The notes: a model not told the origin generated them from the sequence alone. Shown: positions 26,432-34,846, numbered from the stretch's first letter. The stretch is DNA of 64,000 nt from Moorella glycerini (GCF_009735625.1 NZ_CP046244.1:2232001-2296000), one strand, 5' to 3'. Numbers and translations are program-made.

Positions 26432-26983
26432 GTGGTTAAAGTGGCTTATCTCTTTTTAGTTACCGGAGCGATATTGATTGGGATTACCTGCCTGCCTGCT
26501 TTTAAGATACTGCTGGCCGGGGAAGGGAACCGGGGGGCGCCGGCGGCACTGGGCTTTGACTCCCAGGATGGCCGGGGGCAAACAGGTGGTGACGGGGACC
26601 AGGAACAGCTGGCCGAACGCCTGGCAACCCTCCAGGAAGAAGTAACCGCCCTTACGGCCAGGCTGGAGGAGTTAGCTGCCGCCTCCGAAGCGGTGCCAGG
26701 AACTTTTCGTTCCTACCTGGCCACTGCCCTGGCCGGGGGGACGACAGGAGCGGCAGCCACCGATCTTCAAGGGACGCCCGCCGGGCCGGCGGGTGAAAAA
26801 GCTGTACCCGAAAAGACAACGGCGGCCGGGCCGGCAGGAGGGACAACCCCCGGGCCGGAGACGTTAAGCATCCAGGAGCAAATCCGCCTGGCCCATGCCG
26901 CCGGCGAGAGTATCGACAGCCTGGCGCGGCGGTTTAGCCGGGGAAAGGGTGAAATCGCATTAATTCTCAACCTGAAGCGTTAA
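26432..26983 (+). CDS. SwrB-like protein (DUF6115 type)
   Basis: A 183-residue protein with an N-terminal membrane helix (VAYLFLVTGAILIGITCLPAF), a short coiled coil (EQLAERLATLQEEVTALTARLEELAAA), a Gly/Pro/Ala-rich linker and a C-terminal helix pair IDSLARRFSRGKGEIALILNLKR. This layout and its place directly after sigD match SwrB of Bacillus, which promotes hook-basal body completion. GTG start one base after the sigD stop region. Confidence 0.72.
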   Translation: MVKVAYLFLVTGAILIGITCLPAFKILLAGEGNRGAPAALGFDSQDGRGQTGGDGDQEQLAERLATLQEEVTALTARLEELAAASEAVPGTFRSYLATALAGGTTGAAATDLQGTPAGPAGEKAVPEKTTAAGPAGGTTPGPETLSIQEQIRLAHAAGESIDSLARRFSRGKGEIALILNLKR

Positions 26984-27027
26984 AGAAAAAAGGTATCTTC
27001 CTGGCTCCCTTCGGCCTGGGCCTGGGT

Positions 27028-27435
27028 GTGGGGTTTTTCCTGGCGGGGCTGACGTTGCTTATTTTCCAGCACGGTCCCACCAGGGAGGAAATTATTGCCC
27101 GGGCCCGCGACTACGGCATGGTCTTCCGGGAGGAAGTCGTCCCTTTCGCACCTGCCTCCCGGGATAATGCCCCGCCGGCTCAAGAGATGAAACAGCAGAC
27201 CGCCGGGCCGCAGCAGGGCGCTCCCGCGGCTACGCATGGTGAAATCCTGGTTACCATCCCGGCGGGGGCCGGCCTGGAGGATATTGCCGCCCTCCTGGAA
27301 AAAAAAGGCGTAGCTGCGGCCGCGGCCTTTGAAGCCGAGGTTCACCGCCAGGGCGTAGAACAGAAACTCAAGGCCGGGTCCTATTATCTGCCCGCCGGGG
27401 ACATCAAGGAGATCATCAGGCGGTTAACCAGTTAG
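27028..27435 (+). CDS. Membrane-anchored MltG/YceG-like small protein, start uncertain
   Basis: The C-terminal part (VTIPAGAGLEDIAALLEKKGV, then LKAGSYYLPAGDIKEIIRRLTS) resembles the small substrate-side domain of MltG-type proteins; the catalytic transglycosylase domain is absent. GTG 27028 is the only standard start, but it cuts into the hydrophobic helix. The frame is open back to 26953 and encodes a better membrane helix (FLAPFGLGLGVGFFLAG), so a start at ATT 26959 or another rare codon, overlapping the previous gene, is possible. Located between the swrB-like gene and flgF. Confidence 0.65.
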   Translation: MGFFLAGLTLLIFQHGPTREEIIARARDYGMVFREEVVPFAPASRDNAPPAQEMKQQTAGPQQGAPAATHGEILVTIPAGAGLEDIAALLEKKGVAAAAAFEAEVHRQGVEQKLKAGSYYLPAGDIKEIIRRLTS

Positions 27436-27480
27436 CAAAAAGCAGGGCCGGTAGCCCATTGGGGCTTCTGCCCTTCACGC

Positions 27481-27611
27481 GGCGGTGATATGTCCTGGAG
27501 CCGCGATTAGCCCTCTTCATTGGCAATCCGCAGGCGGCGTGAAGCGGTCCGAACCGAGCCGTTGTCCTGTCGGCGCGTAGCTCCTGAGCGGCGCAGGGAC
27601 ATATCACCGCC
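27481..27611 (+). repeat. Long palindromic intergenic element, copy C (left arm missing)
   Basis: A 131-bp member of the family. Closing stem GGCGGTGATATGTCC (27481-27495) pairs perfectly with 27597-27611. It keeps the right arm, almost identical to copy A: GGCAATCCGCAGGCGGCGTG, CGGTCCGAACCGAGCCGT, CCTGTCGGCGCGTAG. The left arm and the conserved centre are gone. It lies between the MltG-like gene and flgF, with the flgF ribosome site outside. Confidence 0.88.
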
Positions 27612-27661
27612 AGGAAATGCCACTGATGGCAGAAACATTTTCGGAGGGAGGGAAAAAACAA

Positions 27662-28432
27662 TTGCTGAGGGGCTTATACCTTTCCGCCACCGGCATGGTA
27701 GTCCAGGAACTGCGCCAGGATGTCATAACCAATAACCTGGCCAACGCCAGTACCGGCGGCTTTAAGAGCGAGACAGCAACTATCCAGTCCTTTCCCGAGA
27801 TGCTCCTCCAGCGTCTTGAGAAGGGCCGGGCCACCCCGGTAGGTTGCTTTAGCCCCGGCGTCATGGTCGACCGCATTCATACCAACTATGCCCCGGGCCC
27901 CCTGGAAGAAACCGGGCGCCCCACGGACCTGGCCCTCCTGGATAATGCGGCGGGCACCCCGCCGGCTTTCTTCGCCGTCCAGGCAGGGGCTACCGAGGCC
28001 TATACCCGCAGTGGCTCCTTCCAGGTAGATGCCGGCGGCTTTTTAGTTACCCCGGCAGGCTACCCCGTCCAGGGACAGTACGGCGCCGTCTACGTAGGCA
28101 CGACTAACTTTAAGGTTGATAGCAGCGGCCAGGTGCTGGTGAACGGCCAGGTTGTCGATCAACTGCGGATTGTAACCTTTGATGGGCCAACCTTACCCCT
28201 GCTCCAGCGCCAGGGCGACAATCTTTTTACAGCCCCCCAGGGGGTACAGCCTTTACCGGCTGCCAATTTCCAGGTCAGGCAGGGCTGGCTGGAGAAGGCC
28301 AATGTCAACGTCGCCCGGGAAATGGTGGATATGCTGGCCGTCTTGAGGACCTATGAGGCCAACCAGAAGGCCATCCAGGCCGCTGACCAGACCCTGGGGA
28401 AGAGCGTCAACGAAGTAGGGAGTTTACGGTAG
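27662..28432 (+). CDS. flgF: Flagellar basal-body rod protein FlgF
   Basis: Rod protein of 256 residues starting at TTG 27662, preceded by GGAGGGAG. This start gives the usual opening M-L-R-G-L-Y-L-S-A-T-G-M; an in-frame ATG at 27617 would add 15 unrelated residues. Conserved parts are ITNNLANASTGGFKSE and the C-terminal NVNVAREMVDMLAVLRTYEANQKAIQAAD. flgG follows. Confidence 0.9.
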   Translation: MLRGLYLSATGMVVQELRQDVITNNLANASTGGFKSETATIQSFPEMLLQRLEKGRATPVGCFSPGVMVDRIHTNYAPGPLEETGRPTDLALLDNAAGTPPAFFAVQAGATEAYTRSGSFQVDAGGFLVTPAGYPVQGQYGAVYVGTTNFKVDSSGQVLVNGQVVDQLRIVTFDGPTLPLLQRQGDNLFTAPQGVQPLPAANFQVRQGWLEKANVNVAREMVDMLAVLRTYEANQKAIQAADQTLGKSVNEVGSLR

Positions 28433-28446
28433 AGGAGGGCTGACAG

Positions 28447-29229
28447 ATGATTGGCGCACTCTGGCGTGGGGCCAGCGGTATGCAGGCGCAGCAGCTCCAG
28501 GTAGACAGCCTGGCCAATGACCTGGCCAATGTTAACACCACTGGCTACAAGCAGGGCCGGGCTGAGTTTACCGACCTGGTCTACCGGCCGGTCCAGGAAG
28601 GCGGTATGCCCGTCGACCGGCCCCAGGCGCCGGCAGCAGCACCGGCTCTGGGGGCAGGAGTAAAAGTGGCTGCCATAGAAAAAGACTTTAGCCAGGGAGC
28701 CCTGGTGAGCACCGGCGACCCCTTGCACCTGGCCATCCAGGGGGAAGGCTTTTTTGCCGTTTATGGACCGGGCGGGGAATGGTTCCTTACCCGGGACGGC
28801 AACTTTCACCGTGACGGTGATGGCTATCTGGTCAACGCCGGCGGCTACTTCCTGGAGGTCCCCTTTACCCTGCCGGCCGAGGCCGAAAAGATCACTATTA
28901 CCGGCGAGGGTACGGTAACGGCGACAATTAACGGGGAAACGCAGGTTCTGGGAGAGATCAACCTCTATAACGTCCCCAATCCAGCCGGGTTGGAAGCCGT
29001 TGGTGATAACCTTTACCGGGAAACGGCCGCCAGCGGGACGGCTGTTGCCGGCAGGCCCGGGACGGCAGGCCTGGGTACTATCCGTTCCGGTTACCTGGAG
29101 GCGGCCAACGTCGACCTGGCAACAACCATGACCAGAATGATCCTGGCCCAGCGGGCCTATGAGTTGAATGCCCGTTCCGTACGGGTGGCCGATGAAATGT
29201 GGGGCCTGGCCAATAACCTGCGGCGCTAA
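28447..29229 (+). CDS. flgG: Flagellar basal-body rod protein FlgG
   Basis: Distal rod protein of 260 residues: ALWRGASGMQAQQLQVDSLANDLANVNTTGYK at the start and NVDLATTMTRMILAQRAYELNARSV at the end. GAGGAGGG precedes the ATG. Last gene of the main flagellar run; the convergent TPR gene overlaps its stop codon by four bases. Confidence 0.93.
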   Translation: MIGALWRGASGMQAQQLQVDSLANDLANVNTTGYKQGRAEFTDLVYRPVQEGGMPVDRPQAPAAAPALGAGVKVAAIEKDFSQGALVSTGDPLHLAIQGEGFFAVYGPGGEWFLTRDGNFHRDGDGYLVNAGGYFLEVPFTLPAEAEKITITGEGTVTATINGETQVLGEINLYNVPNPAGLEAVGDNLYRETAASGTAVAGRPGTAGLGTIRSGYLEAANVDLATTMTRMILAQRAYELNARSVRVADEMWGLANNLRR

Positions 29230-29834
29230 TCCTGGCGCACATGTAGCTGAGTACTGGACCGCCGCTTTGACGGCCGCCCGGCTGCTGCAACCTTGTTAAC
29301 CAGGGCCAGGCCGCGCCGGGCACCTTTATGTTCCGGGTCCCGCTCCAGGACAAAGGCATATTCCCGCCGGGAGGCTTCGCAAAGGCCCAGGAGCAGGTAA
29401 ACGGTAGCCAGGTTGATGCGGCCCGCCAGGTAGCCAGGTTTAAGCCGGCGTACCCGGGTCAGGTGGTAGCGGGCGGCACTTAAATTGCGGTTGTAAAGGA
29501 AATAGGTACCCAGGTTATAATGGGCCAGGTAATTGTCAGGGTTTAATTCCAGGCTCGCTTCCCAAAAGGCAAGGGCCCGGTGGACATCACCCTGTTGCCA
29601 GGCCTGGCACCCCAGGTTGAAACAGGCTTCCCAACTGGCCGGGTCTACCTCAAGGGCGGCGCGGTAAAAAAGGGCGGCCAGCTGGGGGCGCTGGTGCGCG
29701 AAAGAAAAATTGCCCAGGAGAAGATACAGGTGAGCCTCTCGCCGGGGACTCCCTGGAGCCGGATCAGGATGACACTCAGGACAGAACCGCCATCCCGGCG
29801 GCAGGGCTTGCCCGCACCGGGAACAGTAAAGCAT
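29226..29834 (-). CDS. Zinc-ribbon TPR protein
   Basis: A 202-residue soluble protein with an N-terminal zinc ribbon (CSRCGQALPPGWRFCPEC, two CxxC pairs at residues 4-21) followed by about four tetratricopeptide repeats (LAALFYRAALEVDPASWEACFNLG, ALAFWEASLELNPDNYLAHYNLG and so on). ATG 29834 is chosen for the GGAGGTCCTGCT ribosome site. It is the only minus-strand gene between the flagellar and chemotaxis units and probably acts as a protein-interaction adaptor of unknown partner. Confidence 0.85.
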   Translation of the reverse strand: MLYCSRCGQALPPGWRFCPECHPDPAPGSPRREAHLYLLLGNFSFAHQRPQLAALFYRAALEVDPASWEACFNLGCQAWQQGDVHRALAFWEASLELNPDNYLAHYNLGTYFLYNRNLSAARYHLTRVRRLKPGYLAGRINLATVYLLLGLCEASRREYAFVLERDPEHKGARRGLALVNKVAAAGRPSKRRSSTQLHVRQD

Positions 29835-29861
29835 AGCAGGACCTCCTGCCGTGAATATATA

Positions 29862-29890
29862 TTGTATTATGCCCACGCCGGTGCTAAAAT
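29862..29890 (+). promoter_or_regulatory. Predicted sigma-A promoter of the cheD unit
   Basis: TTGTAT (29862-29867), a 17-base spacer, and TAAAAT (29885-29890), 45 bp before the cheD ATG. Since the upstream TPR gene is divergent, the chemotaxis unit needs its own promoter. Confidence 0.55.
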
Positions 29891-29935
29891 ATGTAAGTCA
29901 AGCTCAAAAATAAAGAAAACGGAAGAGGAAAGCCC

Positions 29936-30439
29936 ATGGAGGCTGTAATCAAACCAGAAGAGGTTAAAGTCGGCATAGCCGAGTGGCAGGTGGCCCGTGG
30001 CCCATGGCACCTGGTCACCCTGGGGCTGGGCTCTTGCGTGGGTATTGCCCTTTATGACCCCACCAGCCAGATAGGGGGCCTGGCCCACATTATGCTACCC
30101 GACAGCAGCCAGTTCCAGGACCGGGGCAACCGGGCGAAATTTGCCGACCTGGCCCTGCCGGACATGCTGGCCGAGATGCTCCGCCGCGGCGCCCGGCGCA
30201 GCAGGCTGGCGGCCAAAATAGCCGGTGGCGCCCAGATGTTTACTTCCGGTGACCGGCACCTTTCCTTGTTAAATATAGGCCAGCGCAATACGGCCATGGT
30301 CCGGCAGACGTTAGAGGAGCTGGGTATTCCCATTATTGGCGCCGATACAGGCGGTAATTATGGCCGTACCATGATCTTTAACCTGGAAAACGGCGAGGTA
30401 CATATTCGCACCATCGGCCGGCCGGTAAAGAAAATATAA
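29936..30439 (+). CDS. cheD: Chemoreceptor glutamine deamidase CheD
   Basis: CheD deamidates receptor glutamines and works with CheC. The 167 residues contain the catalytic cysteine in LGLGSCVGIALYD (Cys34) and histidine in GGLAHIMLP (His51), with GADTGGNYGRT near the C-terminus. RBS GAGGAAAG. First gene of cheD-cheR-cheC-cheY-fliM-fliY. Confidence 0.95.
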   Translation: MEAVIKPEEVKVGIAEWQVARGPWHLVTLGLGSCVGIALYDPTSQIGGLAHIMLPDSSQFQDRGNRAKFADLALPDMLAEMLRRGARRSRLAAKIAGGAQMFTSGDRHLSLLNIGQRNTAMVRQTLEELGIPIIGADTGGNYGRTMIFNLENGEVHIRTIGRPVKKI

Positions 30440-30451
30440 GCGGAGGCACAT

Positions 30452-31225
30452 ATGGACTTTGCCGAATTCAAGCGCGAGGTGCACCGGCGCTTTGGCCTTT
30501 ACCTCGACGGCTACAAAGAGCCCCAGCTCAAAAGGCGCATTGACAGCCTGATGTCCCTGCTCCAGGTACCGGATTACGCCGCTTACCTGCGCCTCTTGAG
30601 CCAGGACAGCCAGCAATGGCAGCGCTTTATCGATAAGATTACCATCAACGTCTCGGAGTTTTTCCGCAATCCGGAGATTTTCGCCCGGCTGGAAAAAGAG
30701 ATCCTGCCGCCCCTGCTGGCCCGCCACCAGAGCCTAAAGGTCTGGAGCGCCGCCTGCGCCGACGGGCCGGAACCTTACTCAGTAGCCATTCTGCTTAACG
30801 AGCTGGCCCCCGCCGGCCGCCATCAAATCGACGCCACCGATATCGACACCAGCGCCCTGGCCGCCGCCCGCCGGGGGGTGTATCCCAGCCGGGCGATCCA
30901 GGCAGTTACCCCGGAGCGCCGGGAACGTTATTTTCGCCGGGAAGGCGATAATTTTTACCTCCAGGAAAAAATTAAGCATATGGTTAATTTCCGCCGGCAC
31001 GACCTCTTAAAAGATCCTTTTGGCAGCGGTTATCACCTGATCCTGTGCCGCAATGTTGTCATCTATTTTACCGCCGCTACCCAGAATGAACTTTACCGCC
31101 GTTTTTACCAGGCTTTGGCCCCGGGAGGCGTCCTGTTTATCGGGGCTACCGAGAGCCTGTTTCAATACCGGGAACTGGGATTTATAAAAGTGGCACCCTG
31201 GTTCTACCGCCGCCCCGAGGTATAA
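30452..31225 (+). CDS. cheR: Chemotaxis receptor methyltransferase CheR
   Basis: SAM-dependent methyltransferase that methylates receptor glutamates. The 257 residues include the helical N-terminal domain and the SAM domain with VWSAACADGPEPYSVAILLNE, DIDTSALAAARRGVY, ILCRNVVIYF and PGGVLFIGATES. Note ADGPEPYS where many family members read STGEEPYS. No receptor or cheA/cheW/cheB lies in the window. Confidence 0.94.
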   Translation: MDFAEFKREVHRRFGLYLDGYKEPQLKRRIDSLMSLLQVPDYAAYLRLLSQDSQQWQRFIDKITINVSEFFRNPEIFARLEKEILPPLLARHQSLKVWSAACADGPEPYSVAILLNELAPAGRHQIDATDIDTSALAAARRGVYPSRAIQAVTPERRERYFRREGDNFYLQEKIKHMVNFRRHDLLKDPFGSGYHLILCRNVVIYFTAATQNELYRRFYQALAPGGVLFIGATESLFQYRELGFIKVAPWFYRRPEV

Positions 31226-31278
31226 TCCTGTCGCGGGGAAAGATGATCACCGCCAGCGAAGAAAGGGAGAGAGGACAC

Positions 31279-31898
31279 ATGGAAACCTGGGATAAGCTCA
31301 ATGCTCTCCACCTGGATGCCCTGAGGGAAATAGGGAACATCGGCGCCGGCAACGCGGCCACGGCCCTGGCCAGCATGCTGGGCAGCCGCATCCAGATGAC
31401 TGTACCCCGGGCCGGGGTATTACCCTTGCAGGAAATAACGGCCCTGGTCGGTTATGAGGAAGACCCCGTCGCCTGCGTCGAATTTACCGTTAGCGGCCCG
31501 GCGCCCAGCAAGATTTTTTCCTCCTGAGTGAGCCCAGCGCTTACCTGTTAATCGATCTGTTACTGGATAAGCCCCAGGGTACCACCAGGGAACTGGATGA
31601 GATGGGGAGTTCCGTCCTGACTGAACTGGGTAATATCCTGACAGGCTCTTTTTTAAATGCCTTTGCCGAGTTTTGCCGGCTGGAGTTTAAGCCTACGGTA
31701 CCTGCTTTTGCCTTCGACATGCTGGGGGCCGTTTTAAGCTCGGCCTTCCTGGAGGGGGGTTATTTTTCCGACCGCGCCCTGGTCATCGAAACCAGGTTTT
31801 ATAGCGAGTCCGTTACCATCAGCGGCCATTTCTTCCTGATTCCTGAAAACGCGGCCCTGGAGAAGATCCTGCAGTCCTTGGGCCTGCAGCTGGACTGA
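31279..31898 (+). pseudogene. cheC: CheC phosphatase split by a one-base frameshift
   Basis: Two adjacent frames together make one CheC. The first (31279-31527) has EIGNIGAGNAATALA, the E-x2-N phosphatase motif, and runs into TGA. The second, from about 31515 in the other frame, continues FLLSEPSAYLLIDLLLDKPQG and carries the second motif TELGNILTGSFLNA. They meet at a run of six T at 31514-31519; one extra T would restore a single ORF of about 206 residues. It may be a real inactivating mutation, a sequencing error at the homopolymer, or slippage. RBS GGGAGAG before ATG 31279. Confidence 0.85.
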
Positions 31899-32000
31899 AC
31901 GCCTGGAGCAAACTGCTTTACTTTATGGGGGTACACCGCTGGCGGCTGGCCGCCGCCGGTGAGAGGGTAAAACCGTCTATTTATGGAGGGAGACTAGTTC

Positions 32001-32363
32001 ATGGGTAAGAGAGTGTTAGTCGTAGACGATGCCGCCTTCATGCGCATGATGATTAAGGACATCCTGGTAAAAAATGGCTACGAAATAGCCGGGGAAGCCG
32101 AAAACGGGCAAAAGGCCGTAGCCATGTACCAGGAACTCCGTCCCGATGTAGTCACCATGGATATTACCATGCCGGAAATGGACGGCATTGCTGCCGTGAA
32201 GGCCATCAAGCAGATCGACCCCAATGCCAGGATTATCATGTGCAGTGCCATGGGCCAGCAGTTAATGGTCATGGAAGCCATCCAGGCCGGAGCCAGGGAC
32301 TTTATCGTCAAACCCTTCCAGCAGGATCGCGTCCTCCAGGCCCTGGAAAAGGTCCTGGCGTAA
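32001..32363 (+). CDS. cheY: Chemotaxis response regulator CheY
   Basis: A 120-residue single receiver domain: acidic pair VVDDAAF near 10-11, phospho-acceptor Asp in TMDITMPEMDG (near 54), MCSAMGQQ, and the lysine in FIVKPF near 105. Phospho-CheY binds FliM and FliY, encoded next. GGAGGGAG ribosome site. Confidence 0.96.
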   Translation: MGKRVLVVDDAAFMRMMIKDILVKNGYEIAGEAENGQKAVAMYQELRPDVVTMDITMPEMDGIAAVKAIKQIDPNARIIMCSAMGQQLMVMEAIQAGARDFIVKPFQQDRVLQALEKVLA

Positions 32364-32378
32364 AAGCGGGTGGTACTA

Positions 32379-33350
32379 ATGGCCGACGTCCTGTCCCAGG
32401 CGGAGATTGATGCCCTGCTGCAGGCCCTGACCAGCGGGGAAGTCCAGGCGGAAAACATCAAGGATGATGCGACGCCTAAAGCTAAAAAATATGACTTCCG
32501 CCGGCCCAATAAATTTTCCAAAGAACAGCTGCGCACCCTGTACATGATTCACGAGAATTACGGCCGCATGGTGGCCAACTTCCTGTCGGCGTACCTGCGA
32601 GCCAATATCCAGGTAAAGATTGTTTCGGTGGAACAGATGACTTATGAAGATTTTATCCTGTCCCTGCCGACGCCGACCTTGATGAATGTCTTTACCCTGG
32701 AGCCACTGAAGGGATCAGCCGTCCTGCAGGCCAACATGAATTTTATCTTTCCTATTATCGACCTCCTCTTTGGCGGCCGGGGAGAAATGCTGGCGTCCAA
32801 GAGGGACCTGACGGAGATTGAACTCCATGTCCTGCGGCGGTTAAACAGTCGTATCCTGGAACAGTTGAGCTATTCCTGGTCGGATATCCAAAATTTTACA
32901 CCGAAACTAGAATCCATGGAAACCAATCCCCAGTTTACCCAGGCCATTTCCCCCAACGAGACGGTGGCCGTTATTACCTTAAGCACAACGGTTGGCCAGT
33001 ATGAAGGCCTGTTAAACCTGTGCCTGCCCTACATGCTCCTGGAACCGGTTATTTCCCGCCTGTCGGCCAGCCACTGGTTTGCTGCTCCCAGTGAAGGGGA
33101 AGCCAGGCCCGATTACCGGGCTGTGGTCGAACAAATCCTGGCCGGGGTACCGGTGGAGTTAATTGCCTACTGCGGCCGTACCCGGCTACCGGTGCGGGAT
33201 TTTATCCAGCTCCAGGTAGGAGATGTCATTACCCTGGAAAAAGTGGTGGGCGAAGACCTGGAACTTTACGTTGACGGTCACTTGAAGTTTAAGGTCCAGC
33301 CTGGAGTTGTGGGCCAGAAAATTGCCGTCCAGGTAACGGAGGTGGTATAA
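32379..33350 (+). CDS. fliM: Flagellar motor switch protein FliM
   Basis: C-ring protein of 323 residues. It starts with the CheY-binding peptide VLSQAEIDALLQAL, then the CheC-like middle domain (LYMIHENYGRMVANFLSAYLR) and a C-terminal SpoA domain (LPVRDFIQLQVGDVITLEK). ATG 32379 is preferred over an in-frame GTG three codons upstream. fliY starts on the next base after its stop. Confidence 0.96.
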   Translation: MADVLSQAEIDALLQALTSGEVQAENIKDDATPKAKKYDFRRPNKFSKEQLRTLYMIHENYGRMVANFLSAYLRANIQVKIVSVEQMTYEDFILSLPTPTLMNVFTLEPLKGSAVLQANMNFIFPIIDLLFGGRGEMLASKRDLTEIELHVLRRLNSRILEQLSYSWSDIQNFTPKLESMETNPQFTQAISPNETVAVITLSTTVGQYEGLLNLCLPYMLLEPVISRLSASHWFAAPSEGEARPDYRAVVEQILAGVPVELIAYCGRTRLPVRDFIQLQVGDVITLEKVVGEDLELYVDGHLKFKVQPGVVGQKIAVQVTEVV

Positions 33351-34475
33351 ATGGCCGATTTCTTGTCCCAGGAGGAAATTGACGCCCTGTTAAACGGCAG
33401 GCTGGAACCACCAGCAGGAGAAACAATTTTGACAGACCTGGAAAAGGATGCCCTGGGCGAAATTGGTAACATTTCCATGGGCAGCGCGGCTACGGCCCTG
33501 TCGCAGATCCTGAATAAACGCGTCCTGATCACGACACCGGTCACTACAATAATGACGCCGGCGGAACTTTTCGCCAACTTCCAGGTGCCCTATATCCTGG
33601 TAGAAGTTAACTTCATCGAAGGGGTTGAGGGGTCCAACCTGCTGATTATCAAAGTCAGCGACGCCGCCATTATTGCCGATTTGATGATGGGCGGCAGCGG
33701 CCGGGATGTCCAGCCGGAGCTGGATGAAATTAAGAGCAGCGCCGTGGCGGAAGCCATGAACCAGATGATCGGCAGCGCGGCGACTTCCATGGCCACCATC
33801 TTTCAACGCAGCGTCAAAATCAGCCCGCCCCGGCTGACGACCGTGCGCTTTGGGAGTGAAAGCTATACCTCTCCCTGGCCAATGGATCAGGCGATAGCAG
33901 TAGTGTCTTTTAAAATGGAAATCGAAGACCTGATTGACAGCCAGATTATGCAGGTTATGCCGGTGGAAATAGCTAAAGCTGAAGTGGCCATGCTCATGAA
34001 CCCCCAGGCACCGGCAGCAGATGCGGCCCGGCAGGATACTCCTCCCCGCCGGGAAACCATGCCTGGTGACCAGACAACGGACCTGCCCGCGGCATCCATC
34101 CCACCGGCAGCAGGGAAGCCTGGCACTGCAGCAGCCTCCGTCCCACCGGCAGCACCGGTACCGCCGGCCCAGGGTCCCAATGGGCGCCACGGGCAGGTAT
34201 ATGGTACGCCGGCGCGCAATATTGACTTGATCCTGGACGTCCCCCTGGATGTGGAGGTCATCCTGGGGACAGCCATGAAGCGTATCCGGGACATTTTAAA
34301 CCTGGCCCCGGGCGCCATAGTGGAACTGGACCGCCTGGTGGAAGAGCCGGTGCAAATTACCGTTAACGGCACACCCATTGCCCGGGGAGAAGTGGTTGTC
34401 GTCAACGAGAATTTTGGCGTCCGGATTACCCACATTATGGAGCCCTATGAACGTATTAACCATTTGCGGCAATAG
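33351..34475 (+). CDS. fliY: Flagellar motor switch phosphatase FliY
   Basis: A 374-residue protein combining an N-terminal CheY-binding peptide (FLSQEEIDALLNG), a CheC phosphatase domain with two E-x2-N sites (ALGEIGNISMGSAATAL and AVAEAMNQMIGSAATSM), a Pro/Ala-rich linker (about 210-275) and a C-terminal FliN-like SpoA domain (VEVILGTAMKRIRDILNLAPGAIVELD). It acts at the switch to dephosphorylate CheY. Because cheC is frameshifted, FliY may be the main CheY-P phosphatase here. Confidence 0.95.
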   Translation: MADFLSQEEIDALLNGRLEPPAGETILTDLEKDALGEIGNISMGSAATALSQILNKRVLITTPVTTIMTPAELFANFQVPYILVEVNFIEGVEGSNLLIIKVSDAAIIADLMMGGSGRDVQPELDEIKSSAVAEAMNQMIGSAATSMATIFQRSVKISPPRLTTVRFGSESYTSPWPMDQAIAVVSFKMEIEDLIDSQIMQVMPVEIAKAEVAMLMNPQAPAADAARQDTPPRRETMPGDQTTDLPAASIPPAAGKPGTAAASVPPAAPVPPAQGPNGRHGQVYGTPARNIDLILDVPLDVEVILGTAMKRIRDILNLAPGAIVELDRLVEEPVQITVNGTPIARGEVVVVNENFGVRITHIMEPYERINHLRQ

Positions 34476-34480
34476 GGAGA

Positions 34481-34517
34481 TAAGAAAATAAGCCGGAAGC
34501 CGGCTGGCTTTCCGGCT
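34481..34517 (-). terminator. Terminator of the spore-protein gene
   Basis: AGCCGGAA (34491-34498) pairs with TTCCGGCT (34510-34517). Read on the minus strand the hairpin is followed by TATTTTCTTA. It may also help end fliY transcription, although the plus-strand side lacks a T-run. Confidence 0.6.
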
Positions 34518-34525
34518 GGGGGCAG

Positions 34526-34705
34526 TTACAACTGGTTTTGCCTCACCATTTGTTCAGCTTTTTCAATGGCTAGCCGGACCAGGTTGCCGCACTGTCGGGA
34601 TGGCACGCCACCCCAGCCTTCCCTGGCCACGGTGTCGTAAACACCCAACTCCCGGGCCAGTTCATACTTCAGAGCATCGGACATAACCCCGCGCCTTCTG
34701 GCCAT
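34526..34705 (-). CDS. Small acid-soluble spore protein, alpha/beta type
   Basis: A 59-residue protein with the alpha/beta SASP pattern: MSDALKYELARELGV followed by GGVPSRQCGNLVRLAIEKAEQ. These proteins coat and protect DNA in dormant spores, so the organism can probably sporulate. ATG 34705 follows AAAGGAGG at 7 bp. The germination-protease site is not obvious by eye. Monocistronic, opposite to the flagellar genes. Confidence 0.85.
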   Translation of the reverse strand: MARRRGVMSDALKYELARELGVYDTVAREGWGGVPSRQCGNLVRLAIEKAEQMVRQNQL

Positions 34706-34816
34706 GATCAAGCCTCCTTTTTGTACTGCCCTCCTGTCAATTAGCTTCGCCAGATATCTACCTCACCATACAAGACATTGCTGGTGCTGGTGCCAAAATA
34801 GAGGTGGGTGCGCTAA

Positions 34817-34846
34817 AAGTAAAAGGCCGGGTTTCAGAGCCCGGCC
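34817..34846 (-). terminator. Terminator of the YflT-like gene
   Basis: GGCCGGG (34825-34831) pairs with CCCGGCC (34840-34846) around an 8-base loop. On the minus strand it is followed by TTTTAC. Confidence 0.75.

Noticed and set aside
31500-31530. Programmed -1 frameshift in cheC
   Set aside because: The slip site T-TTT-TCC is not a good heptamer, no strong downstream hairpin was seen, and CheC is not known to use frameshifting. A plain indel is simpler.
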